A stretch of DNA of 64,000 nt from Diphasiastrum complanatum (Eukaryota > Streptophyta > Lycopodiopsida > Lycopodiales > Lycopodiaceae), in the NCBI GenBank assembly GCA_029204225.1, contig CM055098.1:21365097-21429096 (forward strand). Direction: 5' to 3'. Position 1 is the stretch's first letter; each line of letters starts with the position of its first letter. Of this stretch, positions 11,356 to 22,885 are shown in pieces. The notes below the pieces were generated by a model, which saw only the letters and a program-made list of their open reading frames with translations, had not been told where the DNA came from and ran no database searches. The translations under genes and the position numbers were made by a program.

Positions 11356-12185
11356 TGTGAAAAATGCAAAAATAAGCTTGGTAGAGGCCAAAAATCTTGT
11401 ATATAGGATGATTACATGTGTGGAGTCTGTTCCCACGTGTGAAAATAGTGTACTTGTCATGTACCATAATCATATAGGTTGTACATATGATTTAATTCAA
11501 GTTCTAGTCGCTAAAAAGGCCAAAAACTAGTTTTCTAGACATATGACACATGGCATCAATCTATTGATTGCATGAGCCACATCCTTTGGTCAGGTGTCAC
11601 ATCCCATGTGTAGAGGACAGCTCACATGTGTGAAAAAGCTGAAGTGGACGAATTTTGACTTCTAGAAGATTTTCAAGTAGATCTCCATATAGAAGGAAAA
11701 TGGACCAAAAGTGCTCAAAATAGAAGGTTTTGTCCAAGTGTCAGTTTTGCATGATGAATCATCATGTGACAAAGCACCTTCACACATGTGAGATCAAAGG
11801 GATGATCAGTACCACGAGCTCTCACTTATTGTATATATAGAGCCACATTTGGCCATAATCATTGTGAGACACCAATCTTGGTTTTGGAAGCAATTTTGAG
11901 TGATTCTCTCCATTTGTCTACAATTGTTTTGATTGTTTTGAGGTGCTATCAATGTGTACTTGATTTTCAGGTTGGAGTCCGTACTCAGACAGGGTTTCAT
12001 ACGTGGGAAACCAGAAAGTACACCTACCTTCAATTAATGATTGTTCTTGTTAGGATTTTATGTCTAGAATTGATTTAAATTGATCTTAATCTCAAGTAGA
12101 TTGGTAGATCAAGTAATCTGACAACCAATCCCTCTTGAGGATCAGATAAGGATCCACTCTTGGTCCTTTTTGTACTTTTTCCACA
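11356..12185 (+). repeat. Element B 3' LTR
   Basis: 830 bp, TGTGAAAAATGC to TTTTTCCACA, preceded by ATGACGAG. It has a TATATATAG box at 11832 and two motif blocks with CATGTGTGGAG and CCCACGTGTGAAA at about 11410-11440 that recur in the element D LTR. The next bases AATAA (12186-12190) would be the right half of the target duplication; the left half is deleted. Confidence 0.9.
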
Positions 12186-13642
12186 AATAATACATGGGAG
12201 CTTGTGGATCTTCCATCCAACAAGCATACCATTGGTTGCAAATGGGTTTTTCGAGTCAAGTATAATCAAGATGGCACAATCAACAAGTACAAGGCTAGGC
12301 TTTGTGCTAAAGGATTTTCTCAAGCATATGGACTTGATTATGAGGAGACCTTTGCCCCAGTTGCAAAGATGGTGTCAATTAGAATCATAATTTCTCTTGC
12401 TTGTTTTTTCAATTGGCAAATTCTTCAACTAGATGTTTCTGATGCATTTCTAAATGGCTATCTAGAAGAAGAGATTTATATGGATCAACCTATTGGGTTC
12501 ATCCATGATGAGGGAAAATTTTGCTTGCTCTTCAAAAGTTTATATGGATTAAAGCAAGCCCAAAGGTCATGGTATTCTCGACTTAACAGCTTTCTTGAGT
12601 CACTAGGATTTAATCTTAGTAACTATGATCCTTCCTTATATGTCAAGTTTTTTTATAAAGATATTGTCATCCTTCTCATTTATGTTGATGATATCATTCT
12701 AACAAGAAGTTGTATCAAGATATTTGAGGAAACCAAGATTGCACTTGGAAAAGAGTTCAAGATGCAAGATCTTGGAAAAATACACTATATTCTAGGATTA
12801 GAGATTGACTTTCTTAGAGATAAAGCTTTCATATGTCAATCTAAATATGCTCTTTCAATGATAAAAAAGTTCAATATGTTGAATTGTAAGAGTATAGAAA
12901 CACCTATGGAGCAAAATGTAAAGGACTCTAACAGAGGTGATGAAAGATCCTTTGAGGACATCACACTCTTTAGAAGTCTTATAGGCTCCTTAATTTGGCT
13001 CACAATAACTAGACCTGACATAAGCTTTAGTGTTCATAAGTTGAGCCAGGCTATGCAAAATCCTTCAATTTATCATTGGAAAAAGGCCAAGAGAGTGCTT
13101 AGATATATATCTTCAACTTTTGATTTTGGTTTACTATATAAAAGTGAAGATCTTTCTATTATTGGTTATTCTGACTTGGATTTTGCAAGTGATAAAGCAG
13201 ATCAGAAATCTACAAGTGTTTATGTCATATATCTTGGAGAAAACTTGATATCTTGGCTTTCCAGAAAGCAAGATAGTGTATCACTCTCATCATGTGAAGC
13301 TGAGTACAAGGCACTCACTACAACAACAAAGGAAGTGCTTTGGATCAAGAGGTTACTAGTGGAGTTAAAGATAATCATGGAAGAAAATATACCTATGATC
13401 ATGTGTGACAACATTTCAGCTCAAGCCCTTACCAACAACCCAATATTCCATGCAAGGAGCAAGCATATCGAAGTTGCACATCACTTCATGAGAGAGAAGC
13501 TCATTGGAGGTGAAATCAAATTGGAGCACATCGACACATCATCTTGCATTGCAGATATGCTCACCAAACCTTGAGCAAAAGTTCCTTCAACAAGCATAGA
13601 GCCAACCCTGGAGTTATACCAAGATCCATGTTCAAATCAATA
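12186..13642 (+). pseudogene. Element A reverse transcriptase-RNase H (3' part of polyprotein)
   Basis: Resumes element A at NTWELVDLPSNK. RT blocks: CKWVFRVKYNQDG, KARLCAKGFSQ, FAPVAKMVSIR, LDVSDAFLNG, SLYGLKQAQRSWY and the catalytic YVDDIILT. RNase H blocks follow (GYSDLDFASD, SLSSCEAEYKAL, CDNISAQALTNNPIFHARS, SCIADMLTKP). A TGA ends the frame at 13574; the expected C-terminus (KHRANPGVIPRS and so on) continues in another frame to a TAG at 13642, so there is one small indel. RT would copy the element RNA into cDNA in the particle; here it is separated from its gag-protease part. Confidence 0.9.
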
Positions 13643-13662
13643 TAGATCATTTTTAGGATGAG

Positions 13663-14459
13663 TGTTAAAATTGAAAAACAATCCATATTGATTTCTTGGC
13701 TTGCTACAAATGTTGTTACCATGCAAGTATGTAGCTCATTAATGCAAAAAGCCAAGTTTGGCCTACATAGAACTCGAGCTACATGGTTATATATTATCTA
13801 GTTTGATAAATGCAACTTGCATATAGTTTGTAGACATAGAATTAGCATGATTATGCTTGTAGAAATTCGTGGCAACTCACATGCATTAATTGTAAGTGAT
13901 CCATATTGACATGCAAGGCATGCACAAAGTTTAATGGACACACGCATGATGATTTGGACATTTCTAGTTAGAACTAGTACACTTGTAAAAAGTTGGTAGA
14001 ATCTCATGCATGACAAGTGACAAATGTCACATAGACTCTGGATGTCACTTTAGATGTCATTTTGGAATGGATAGATATGGTTCTACCTCGAGCTACCTCA
14101 ATCTCCATAAATATGTGTAGCTCTCCACACAATTGATGATGAAGAACCAAAGTTTTGTAGTTATCTCATGCCATTTTGGATCTAGACAAATATTGCTTGT
14201 TATCTCTCTAGCTCTCTCTCTCTCTCTAACTCGTGTTGAGGCTAATGCTCATACATTGAGATCTTGTATTTTTTCATTCTTTGATCATTGCTATTATATT
14301 CTGTTGATTAGCATGCTAGATTGTGGATTAGCCATTTCTTCTGAACTAGATTTTGTTGATCAATCTAGAATCAGGTTATAGTGCCAATCACAAAGCTTAA
14401 TTAAGATCAGTCACTCTTGTGGACATTCCCTACACATGTGAATTCTGGAAATTTTGTCA
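13663..14459 (+). repeat. Element A 3' LTR
   Basis: 797 bp, preceded by the purine-rich TAGGATGAG and starting TGTTAAAA. It retains a block with CCATAAATATGTG (about 14105) that is missing from the 5' LTR and that offers the best TATA candidate. A run of CT dinucleotides follows at about 14210-14226. Confidence 0.9.
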
Positions 14460-14589
14460 CACCAACCACCATATGTGATTTTCCCATACAAAAGTTGGTA
14501 ACCGCCCTTAGGATATTTGTTTCTCCAGCAGTTTTAGGGTTGATGATAAGTTGACGACGTCGGTCTGCCAATGTAGCAAAAATGCGAAA
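14460..14589. other. Flank of element A
   Basis: Begins with the right copy of the CACC duplication. On the minus strand it would have joined the transposase fragment region at 3057-3219 before A inserted. No clear protein similarity is visible. Confidence 0.4.
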
Positions 14590-14935
14590 AACCCAAAGGT
14601 GTCCTTAGACTGAAGGTATGCAAATCCTGAAAGTGCCCTTAGACTTAAGGTGTGTAAATCCCTAAGGCACCCTTAGACTGAAGGTATGCAAATCTTGAAG
14701 GTGCCCTTAGACTTAAGGTGTGTAAGTCCTAAGGTGCCCTTAGATTGAAGGCAACGAAGAAAGCGAAAGAGGCGAAAAAGCTAAAGGTGCCTTAAACTGA
14801 AGGCAATGAAGAAGGCGAAGATCCCTTTTATCAAAGGCATCGAAGAAGCCGAAGGTGCCTTAGACTAAAGACAATGAAGAAGACGAAGGTGCCTTAGATT
14901 AAAGGCATCGAAAAAGCCAAAAAAGCCGAAGGTGC
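14590..14935 (+). repeat. Degenerate minisatellite, unit about 30-45 bp
   Basis: Repeated units of the form AAGGTGCCCTTAGACTGAAG followed by a variable GTATGCAAATC or GCAACGAAGAAGGCGAA tail recur about ten times. The first half uses the GCAAATC tail and the second half the GAAGAAGGCGAAG tail, so two higher-order variants exist. Related single units and a shared 'AAGGCATTT...TGTCGCATTTTT' segment occur at 14950-15000 and at 25440-25535. Confidence 0.75.
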
Positions 14936-15427
14936 CTTAAAAATGGTTTCCAAGGCATTTTGGCCACTTTGTCGCATTTTTTGCGAAGGGGCAAAAAAGA
15001 TGAAGGTGTCTTAAAAATGGTTTCTGGCCACTTGGCCACTGTGTCATCTTTTTCGTGAAGGTGCAAAAAAAGACTAAGGTGCAAAAATGGTTAAGGCAAA
15101 AAGATCTCATAGGAAAATTGTGAAGATCCAAAAACATGTAGTCGGCAGCCTTCGGTTTTCAGGATGCTCATTACTTGAACGATTTGTTTAAGGCTGAGCA
15201 TAAGAAATCTAACATCCATTTCTATGGTGGAGGACACACTATAATTGCAACTGAATATGAATTTTCGATAACAAGTTTAATTGTCTTCTGTCGGAAATGC
15301 ATTATCTCCAATGGGGAGATCTTCGGGCACTTGAACTCCAATGACCACTGCAATCAAATATCAATTCGACGTGCACCCTTGTTGAAGTGCCTCCCAGTTA
15401 AGTCATCCTCGCGCACTAAACTGATAT
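14936..15427. other. Unassigned DNA after the minisatellite
   Basis: It contains a local near-duplicate (GGTTTC..GGCCACTTTGTC..CATTTTTTGCGAAGG at about 14942 and GGTTTC..GGCCACTGTGTCATCTTTTTCGTGAAGG at about 15017). A plus-strand ORF at 15175-15429 of 84 codons has no recognisable similarity; I do not call it a gene. Confidence 0.4.
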
Positions 15428-15429
15428 AG

Positions 15430-15655
15430 GCTGTATTTTTGTTCTTGATTGCCTTGGTCTGTATTGTCCTTGTCTTGGCATATTTGGATATGTTTGAAGA
15501 TGATCTAAGTGAAGCTTTGCCACAACAAATATGAGTGAACCTATGTTGCATGTTTGGATTGGTTGTGGCGAAGGTTCACTCAGATCATCTTCAAACTTGT
15601 CCAAAAAAACCATGGTAAAGGCAAGGCAGACCAAGGCTATGAAAAACAAAGGTTT
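15430..15655. repeat. Inverted repeat of a short membrane-segment coding sequence
   Basis: The plus-strand arm (about 15430-15535) and the minus-strand arm (about 15655-15548) face each other across a loop of roughly 12 bp. Both arms encode the same kind of peptide: a hydrophobic segment with IALVC followed by FEDDLSE and a PQ-rich end. The minus arm lies in a longer frame with an N-terminal MIKPLFFIALVC that looks like a type II membrane anchor. The plus arm ends in a stop shortly after FEDDLSEALPQQI. The transcript of either strand would fold into a long imperfect hairpin. Confidence 0.6.
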
Positions 15656-15834
15656 GATCATGAGGACATGCTTTGACTCACTTAGAACCTGAAATAAGAA
15701 CCTCAAATGCAAACATGTTGGAACAATAGTCGAAATTGAAGATGAATGAATATAATAAAATCTCAATATATTTGTGTAATAATTTTCTGTACATGTGAAA
15801 TACATATTGGCTCATCCACATGAAGGGAGGCCAT

Positions 15835-16007
15835 TCATTTTTCTTTATCATCTATCTTTGGCTCTATGATCTCTAAGTCCATTTCTCCATATGGAAGAAG
15901 CTTTGTTGGACTAGCGTCTGGAATATCTACAGGGTAGGAATTTTTCACCAATATTCTTAATGCTTCATGTTGAAAATGCCAAATCCCTTGTTGCGTGATT
16001 GACGTGC
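15835..16007 (-). other. Possible terminal exon of an unidentified gene
   Basis: On the minus strand a polypyrimidine tract and TTTTCTCAG acceptor precede an open frame with GIWHFQHEALRILVKNSY and a charged end EIIEPKIDDKEK before a stop. Composition looks protein-like, but I do not recognise the family and see no upstream exon with certainty. It could be a gene relic. Confidence 0.25.
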
Positions 16008-16026
16008 AGAAAAACTGAGAAAACAA

Positions 16027-17727
16027 ATCTCATAAAAAAATTTGTATTAGAAACATATGTCAGGAATAATACAAGGACTATTTGATGATTGACAATAATT
16101 AATTCACGAAAAATTCCTAAATAGATTTATGACCTTTCGTATATCTGTCTTTTTATAATCCTAAACTTTTAGGATTCTTGATATTATGACATGGCAAGGC
16201 CTTTGTGGTACCATACCACATCGTTCTTGTTTTCGATTTTGATGAGCTATGTTACATAGATTTCAAATTTGAGTGTTTTGATTGGTCCACGAGTAAGAAA
16301 ATTTAGAGAAAAAAATATAAAGAGAATCTTTACAAAGGGACTTGTTTGGATTTAGAGCTCCTTTAATGATTGTATCAACCCAATAACAATTACAATTGTT
16401 GAAATTCAGACATGTACCTAAAATGGATTCATTTAATCCTCAAGAGGGATTGGATGCGTTGCTTTCAATAAATTCTATCATCCAAGATAAACTAGAAATG
16501 ATCTTTCATCAAACAAGCAAGAACAACTAAATACAAAGTATATATGACCAAAATAGGCTTTACATGTGTGAAGGACGGCCTACTATATGCATAGTGGTTT
16601 GAGCACAAAGTACTAAAATAATTACCACAGTGGATCACAAAAATTGCAATTGAGAGAAAACACCACCTCGAGGCCAATAAGTGTGCAATGCATGAGTGTA
16701 GATAGCCACAACGAATGTCTAGCTGCCATTGTTGAGAACAACAGGTTGAGGAGGAAAAACAATGATATGAAACAACAAATCAAAGATGCCATCTATGTGA
16801 AGGATCTCGATACTGTTACACAAGAGGAAAATAAAGAAGTGTTGTTGTCTAAGCGTACCCGTACCCATACCCAAACCAAGCAAGCAACATGTACTGCATT
16901 CCAATGTCTTTTAACATTGAGATGCAATAATGTGTCAATTATTATTTGTTACCAGGGTTAATGGGCATCACTTGGCAGGATTGAGAAACTCCATGGAAAA
17001 GGGATGATTTTCTACCCTTACGGGACAAATTTTAAAATACATTTGTGGGCACCCGTGGAGGCTGGCGGTAATATCCCGTGGGCACCAGCACCATCCAAGG
17101 GCATGGGGCACCGACAATGCCATTTTCTTGAGCACCTGCACACACATGAGGTGAGTTCCCAGTTTTCATATAAGAATCACCAGTGCTGTTTGGGGATAAT
17201 GTTTTTGGCTGCCCAACGATGTGCCACTCCAGGGAGCCAAAATTTATTAAAAAAAAAACATGAGTGCCGGGCTCAAATGCCTACGTGCCTCCAAGATACG
17301 AGCCACTCCCAAAAGAAAAAATAAAAATAAAAATAAACTCTTCAAAAGCTTCACAAGCTATTGTGAATGTTGCTTTCTTACAAATTATCAATAGGGATCT
17401 GATCTTTACAGTGATTAATCACTCGAGATGTTGCATGAGAGAGAGATCTTAGTGGTGGAACAAATGTGTACAGAACTTCAGTAAAAGAATCTCAAATTTG
17501 AAAGGTTTCTGAGATGCAAACCACATAATGATAGAAAATACCATCATCCTGAAAGCTCATCCATGTGTGATGCTTCTACTGATTAATTTGAGACAATCTA
17601 TTACAAACTTTCAGTAATGGAACTAACTACATTTGAGCACCTTTGATTTGCTTGATCAGAGAGTTGCACAAGGATAAAAAACAAATGATCATTGTGACAC
17701 CTTGATGAGCTACCTTCTTTTAGCTCA
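16027..17727. other. Unassigned intergenic DNA
   Basis: Short ORFs exist on both strands, including a plus-strand one at 16644-16961 with a charged coiled-coil-like stretch (ENNRLRRKNNDMKQQ), but none shows family motifs. The last 300 bp presumably include the 3' untranslated region of the TRM-like gene on the minus strand. Confidence 0.4.
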
Positions 17728-20700
17728 TTAAATTGCCAAAATTTCATACAGAACATCTTCTAAAAGCATACACTCTGTATCTTTGACTATATCTGCTATA
17801 TCCTGCCGAAGATCAGACCAGTCCTCTGCCACATTGCCCATATCTGTGCCTATAAAGCCATCTACTCTTTCGGCTCCTGCCTCTTTCCACCCCAAAATGC
17901 TCATAATGACTTCGTCAACTAGATTCTTTCCAGATAACCTGGATATTGATTTTGGTAGAATCAATTTTGTATCATGAATAACATAACGGTGCATGCTTAG
18001 ATTCAAGGACTCATTGATGCAGTCAAATAGTAATCTGTAATGTGCCCTGGAGGACTGGCATCTTTCATAATGCAACTCTAATGCATACATGGCGTCCTCA
18101 GGTGGACATTCCAAAGCTTTCATTGCTCCCTGCATGCACCGCTGGATCTCTAGCCTATCAAATACTTTGGGATGAATCACCAAATCTTCTGAAGAACTTG
18201 GCACAGATTGTTGGTAATTCTCTGATAATAATCCTGCAACTGTTAAAACTTTTTCAACATACTGCTCCAAGCTAGCAGTGTCAGTAATATTTTCAGATGA
18301 AATACCACGGAAGCTAGCAAAAAAAATTTCCATTCTTTGCTCAAATTGTAATTTCTCTGAGGCACCAGAGTGATACTTGATGCAGTGCTCCGAAAGCAAG
18401 GAGCTCGACACTCCATATGAAGTTTGCCACCTTTTCACATAGGTAACAAGTGGCTGTAGCTGATACTCTGGCAAGGAGACACCCAAGAACTCCAGTTGTC
18501 ATGCACAGTTATACCTCTGAGATTCTGAATAAATCTATGCAGACAAAAAAGTGCGTATCGCATGGATATATATATATCTAGTAGACAAGTGACACCACAC
18601 GCCCCTAAAGTGGTATCTATATTTAAGGCAATAAAGCATCAAAGTCCTCAATTAGAGCTGGTAAACCAAAATTCATTGAAAAATAGCGTCATTCAATTAG
18701 AGTTGGTGGTGTCCCCAATCGATTTATGGTGTCAAAGCTTGCCACAGACTCGTCTCTGCCATAGCAGTTTACGTGCTGCCTACAAAACGTTGAAGCAAAT
18801 CGAAGCTAAAATCTAGAACATTATAGCGATTATCTTCTAAAACACAGACCTCCTTGAGGACTTTGAGTGGTCTTTTTAGATGTGAGATTAGTATCGTGAA
18901 TATGTGGATCCAAAACCAGTAGAGTCTTGTTCGATGTAAGAATGCTGCTATCGACAAGTAAGATAGCCTGTAAAGCGTACAAGATTGTCAGGAAACATAT
19001 TCTCTTGTAATGATTAACGAATTCGGTTTTAAAGGACTAGGATCAGTTTAGCACAAGGATAAATAAAAATATACTCAGTTGTCATGGAATAACATTATAA
19101 CAAATACATACATAAGTTGTCAAATCAAGAAATATGGTTCTGTCAATCTGATTTTATGTCAGGGTTGCATTGCTGGAAGACTACAGACTTTAAAAAAGGC
19201 TCTCTTTTTTATTCCAATATAAACCTTAGCTACAAGGATCGTCCAATCAATAATAGTTTTCTTACTACAGCAAACCCACAACCAGAATTCAATTTCTTTG
19301 CACTCCAGAATTACTTGAAGATCATATTCATAACAAAGCGGAAGCCTCAAAAAATCTTTCCAACATACTTAATTGCAATTTTAAATGAACTTATAGTTAG
19401 TGCTCACTACATGTTTTAGATGTGTAGAGAAATCTTATCTCTTTTCTGTTGTTCGTTGGAAGAAAAGGTTCTGCCCTGAAGCTCGTTGCTGTGTGCTTTC
19501 CACTGATGATTTGGCGTCCTTTATTATGTGTGCCTATGCCCTTCAAACCATAAAAGGCAGAGTCCTCTTGATCTTCCTTGGATCCAAAGTGCATGATGCT
19601 CTTTGATGAAGGCCCATAATTTCTATATTCTCTATTCTCACTGCTGGCTTTAGGCATACTTATTATTCTTGGCCAATTATCAAAGCCTAAACCAGTCTGC
19701 TGGCGCTCCATCCTGTCTGTCTGTGTTGATGTCTGTAATTGGAACTGTGTCAAAGCTTCTCCAATCTTGAGCTCACTGGTAACATTTGAGCCACTTGAGC
19801 CATCCAAGCATGTTTGCAGCATTTCTTCCTTTCTTACGCTCTCAGGACAAGCTCTATTGTTGTGGGCAGTTTTCCCTGGCTTTAGCTTTGGATTGTTGAG
19901 AAAGCTGTTGAAGATAAGATCAGGCTTCTTCTGCATATGTTCTGCAATTTTTCTATCCTCTTCCTCTATCCATGCCCTCACCTCGTTGCTGACTCCAAAG
20001 ACCTGGCTTTTTCTGGTCACCCTGGCAGGAATTTCGTGACTGGCATTTCTAAGATTCTCCAGGAACAATAGAGATGTTGCAGATCCTTTCGAAGCTATCC
20101 CAGCACATTTGAAAAAACTGCAATTTCTCCGGATGATACAACTTTCTTGCTGCAGTATTGACTTTATCAGTAATAAGTTTCTGATCTTATTGGAAACTGC
20201 ATGAAGTGTAGGAACTCTTTCTTGATTTGATTCTCTTTTTTCTGGTAGAGAAATTTCTTTGCTGGCTAGGTGAGATTTTTTATTCATCCCTAATTCCGTA
20301 GAATTTGTGGTTTTCAAGGCAATTGGAATTAATATGTCACCAGCAAAAAGAGATTTCATGTGCGAACCACCTTCCCTGACACTTTTGCTACGAAGAAGCA
20401 ATCCTGTCGTTACAGGAGATGAACGGTTCACCTCCAAGTTCTCATGACCAGAAGATTCTGCAGAAAAGATATTCATGTTCACTGTAACTGTTCCAGTTGC
20501 ATTTGATTTGCAGCCTTTCAAACCAAAGTGATGTCGTGGTCCTCTTTCTTCGCTGGTAGCAGCATTATCGCCGTAGAAAGTTCCCATCCGCTTTTTAGCT
20601 CTATTGCCTTCCGCTGGATCGTGGTATTTTGAATTGGGTTTGGGTTTGCCTTGTTCTGCTTTAACCCCAGTAGTCTTCTCATATTCTTCTCTGCAAATCT

Positions 20701-21538
20701 TCGGACACAGACCGGAAGGCAACATACCAATTGGAAGAGCATGCCTTTGTTGAAATTTTCTATCTGAAGGTTGATCCAACTGCTCAGCATTTTGCTGTCT
20801 GCACACATCACCAGCAACTTCTGAATCAGTCTTTAAATCTGAAGAATGCACCTCATCAGAAATGGTGATCTTGCTACTACTTCTAGAGCTCGAACCCAAA
20901 TCCTGCAGAAAGTCTTCCAAGTAAAGGGCATTCTTTCTGCAGTGGGCCTCGTTCCACCTGCTGAAGCTAGATTGTGATCGACCGTGACGAGCTAGCTGTG
21001 ATAAGTCACGAGGCAGGGACAAGCACCATGGGACAGCTAGCAATCTAGATAAGGCTCCAAGCTTTGAATCGTTTCTCATTTGAAACTGGCAGCAAACTGG
21101 AGCCGGTGACAGTGTAACAGAAGGAAAGAAACGCTCCGGATGGAATGGCTTCTTGAAAACAGACTTGGAAGATGCAGCTGCCATGATTTCCTGGTCAGAA
21201 GCCTGTCTTGATTCATTGACAAACGGTTCTTCCATGTCCGTGGACTCTTCCTCGAAAAGCTCATTGAGAGATGGTAGCTTTCCATTGCTATTTAAAAATT
21301 CCTTAAGGGGTCGCGGCCTAGTTTGGTATTGAAGATGAAGATCATCGATGTCATCTTTGGAATGAGATTCCATGTCTGGAAAAAATTCGATGCCCATCAG
21401 ACGAGCCACCACTCCTGGTGAGCGCCTTCCAGTTAAATGAGTGCATGCGGATGACAAACTGGCCACACTTGAAGAGGAATTGATTTTTCTAGAACTTTCT
21501 TCATAGCTAGATAATTCCCCACGTTTCTGATGTGCAAT
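17728..21538 (-). CDS. TRM/LONGIFOLIA-like protein (VARLMG motif and DUF4378), 5' exon(s) not found
   Basis: TON1-recruiting-motif proteins bring TON1/PP2A complexes to cortical microtubules and influence cell shape and division plane. A long exon begins at 21538 after the acceptor TTTTTTGCAG in phase 0 and stays open to 19397. About 40 codons in it has SPGVVARLMGIEFFP, the VARLMG signature of this family, followed by a long low-complexity, Ser-rich region. The last exon (about 18474 to 17728, about 250 codons) carries the DUF4378 domain: LEQYVEKVLTVAGLL, HYRLLFDCINESL, KNLVDEVIMSILGW, then EDWSDLRQDIADIVKDTE and LLEDVLYEIL just before the stop. About 900 bp of intron separates the two; the exact donor (candidate near 19414) and acceptor of the last exon were not settled. 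The N-terminal exon was not recognised in 21540-23600. Family assignment is strong, exon borders are partly inferred. Confidence 0.8.
18487..19396 (-). other. Intron region of the TRM-like gene
   Basis: No open frame with family similarity between the VARLMG exon and the DUF4378 exon. One or more introns are inferred; a small internal exon cannot be excluded. Confidence 0.5.
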
Positions 21539-22779
21539 CTGCAAAAAATTGCATGTTACAAACAAACCACTTATCATGGCTTTTGGAACTGCAAAAGGAG
21601 CTCACATATCAATTTATCAACAGAGCAGACGCAAGAAAAGGATTCCTCTTCAAAGGGGGAAGAAGACACTTGATACTGAGAAAGAATTGGTTGGTGTGGA
21701 AGGAATCTAAGACAATGGCAATTACCAATTTGGCCATTGAAAATCTTCCAGCATTACGTTTCTTTTTCTTCCCAAATCCTGTTTAGCAAAAAACATCAGC
21801 TGACTTAGAGCCTACTCAAAGATTGCTAGCAGTGGCACGTCAGAAGCTCAAACAAAACCAACCCAGCAACCATTTTCTGATTGCAACTCATCATTTTTGT
21901 GTCACAAAGTTAAATGTTAGCAGAACCAAAAGGAACTCGGGACAATCAATTTTGTATCTGGAGCCAAATCACGAATCACTTCAGCTGGAACGCCATACTA
22001 CGTGTACTAGCAGATTTTTTAGCTTCTCTTGCTGATCTTTAATAGATTTTATAAGGTACACAAAAAGAGGTAAAGACGGTAAAAACTATGTCGAGATAAC
22101 GTGAATTCAAATATCTGTCGTAGAAGCTGAGTCATCTCCATCAATGTCTCATATCTTTGCAATGCTTTGAGGCAACATATCATCTCTGTTGCTTGCATTG
22201 GTGTCAAGAGTGGATGAAAAATTAGTTCGAGCACACTAGCTGAAGGTGGCCACTCTTTCCCAATTATCATGAACAAGGAAAACTATTAAACATATTTCTT
22301 CCGAGTGCTTAAGACTGGTCTATAATCAGCTATTGGGATAAGTATCTGAGTACATTCAGACATACTCCGTTGTTAAAAGGTACAGTAAAGTTGATCTTCA
22401 TGGCAGACCTGAATATTTTCCTGAATTTGTGCAGTTCCATGTACATAGATGCAGGAGCAGGTCAGCAAAACTTCCCGACTGGGGAGAGTCATCATCTCCA
22501 ATTGATGAGCTACTGGAATAAGCTCCTTTAGAAGGCATTGACATTTTGCCAGAAACCTTTCTTAACAAATTATAAGCAGTCTCTTAAAGGAAATTCATCA
22601 GCAAATAGCTCAGTCCTTTTGAGGTCCAGAGAGAGTTTCACTAGTAAGTGATTAATCAAAGATCAGCACGCTGTATTCATAAGTGCAGGTACCATTGAAT
22701 GAGAAGCCATGATCAAACTGTAACCATGAAACTCCATCCTACCTTGAAAATGTAGAGAAATGACCAGAAGTTGTGAGGT
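21539..22779. other. Upstream intron or 5' region of the TRM-like gene
   Basis: The VARLMG exon starts with a splice acceptor, so at least one more exon lies upstream on the minus strand. I could not identify it; short ORFs here look random. Confidence 0.35.
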
Positions 22780-22885
22780 GGGCGGTCCAAGCAATTAGAA
22801 TATGCATCTTGGTTTCCCAGCGGGGCCTTGAACTGGGGACCAAAGCAACCTTAGATGCCAAGCTAACCAACTGAGCCAACCGCCC
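22780..22885 (-). other. tRNA-like unit, probable SINE head or tRNA relic
   Basis: On the minus strand the 106-nt unit begins GGGCGGTTGGCTCAGTTGG, a good A-box/D-arm of a tRNA, and contains GTTCAAGGCC, a poor B-box. The first seven bases GGGCGGT pair perfectly with the last seven ACCGCCC, as in an acceptor stem. However, no credible anticodon stem-loop forms between them, and a second hairpin (CCCAG...CTGGG) replaces the T-arm. I therefore favour a tRNA-derived SINE or decayed tRNA over a working tRNA gene. Confidence 0.4.

Larger units (their letters stand above)
6522..12185 (+). mobile_element. Ty1/copia element B, nested in element A
   Basis: The 3' LTR (11356-12185) is complete; the 5' LTR survives only as its last 299 bp. 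Between them lie a primer site, a gag with two frameshifts, protease, integrase, RT and RNase H. Host element A resumes at 12186 with RT sequence. About 200 residues of A integrase C-terminus and the first 530 bp of B's 5' LTR are absent at the left junction, which indicates one deletion across it. The B family is also represented by a solo LTR at 37819-38650. Confidence 0.9.
3220..14459 (+). mobile_element. Ty1/copia element A (carries nested element B)
   Basis: The element is bounded by LTRs starting TGTTAAAATTG and ending TTTTGTCA. The flanking bases are CACC at 3216-3219 and again at 14460-14463, a 4-bp target duplication. Its primer site TGGTATCAGAGCC follows the 5' LTR. The domain order is gag, protease and integrase (part), then after the nested element B, reverse transcriptase and RNase H, which is the copia order. 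Coding is broken by a stop and a frameshift in gag, by loss of the integrase C-terminus at the B junction, and by a frameshift near the end, so the element is dead. Confidence 0.9.

Noticed and set aside
14590-14935. CRISPR-like array
   Set aside because: Units vary in length and sequence, there are no unique spacers, and the DNA is plant nuclear; it is a minisatellite.
16644-16961. Plus-strand ORF with a coiled-coil-like stretch
   Set aside because: Short, no motif, and the second half is low-quality; not enough to call a gene.
22780-22885. Functional tRNA gene
   Set aside because: Acceptor pairing and A-box fit, but no valid anticodon stem-loop or T-arm can be drawn.
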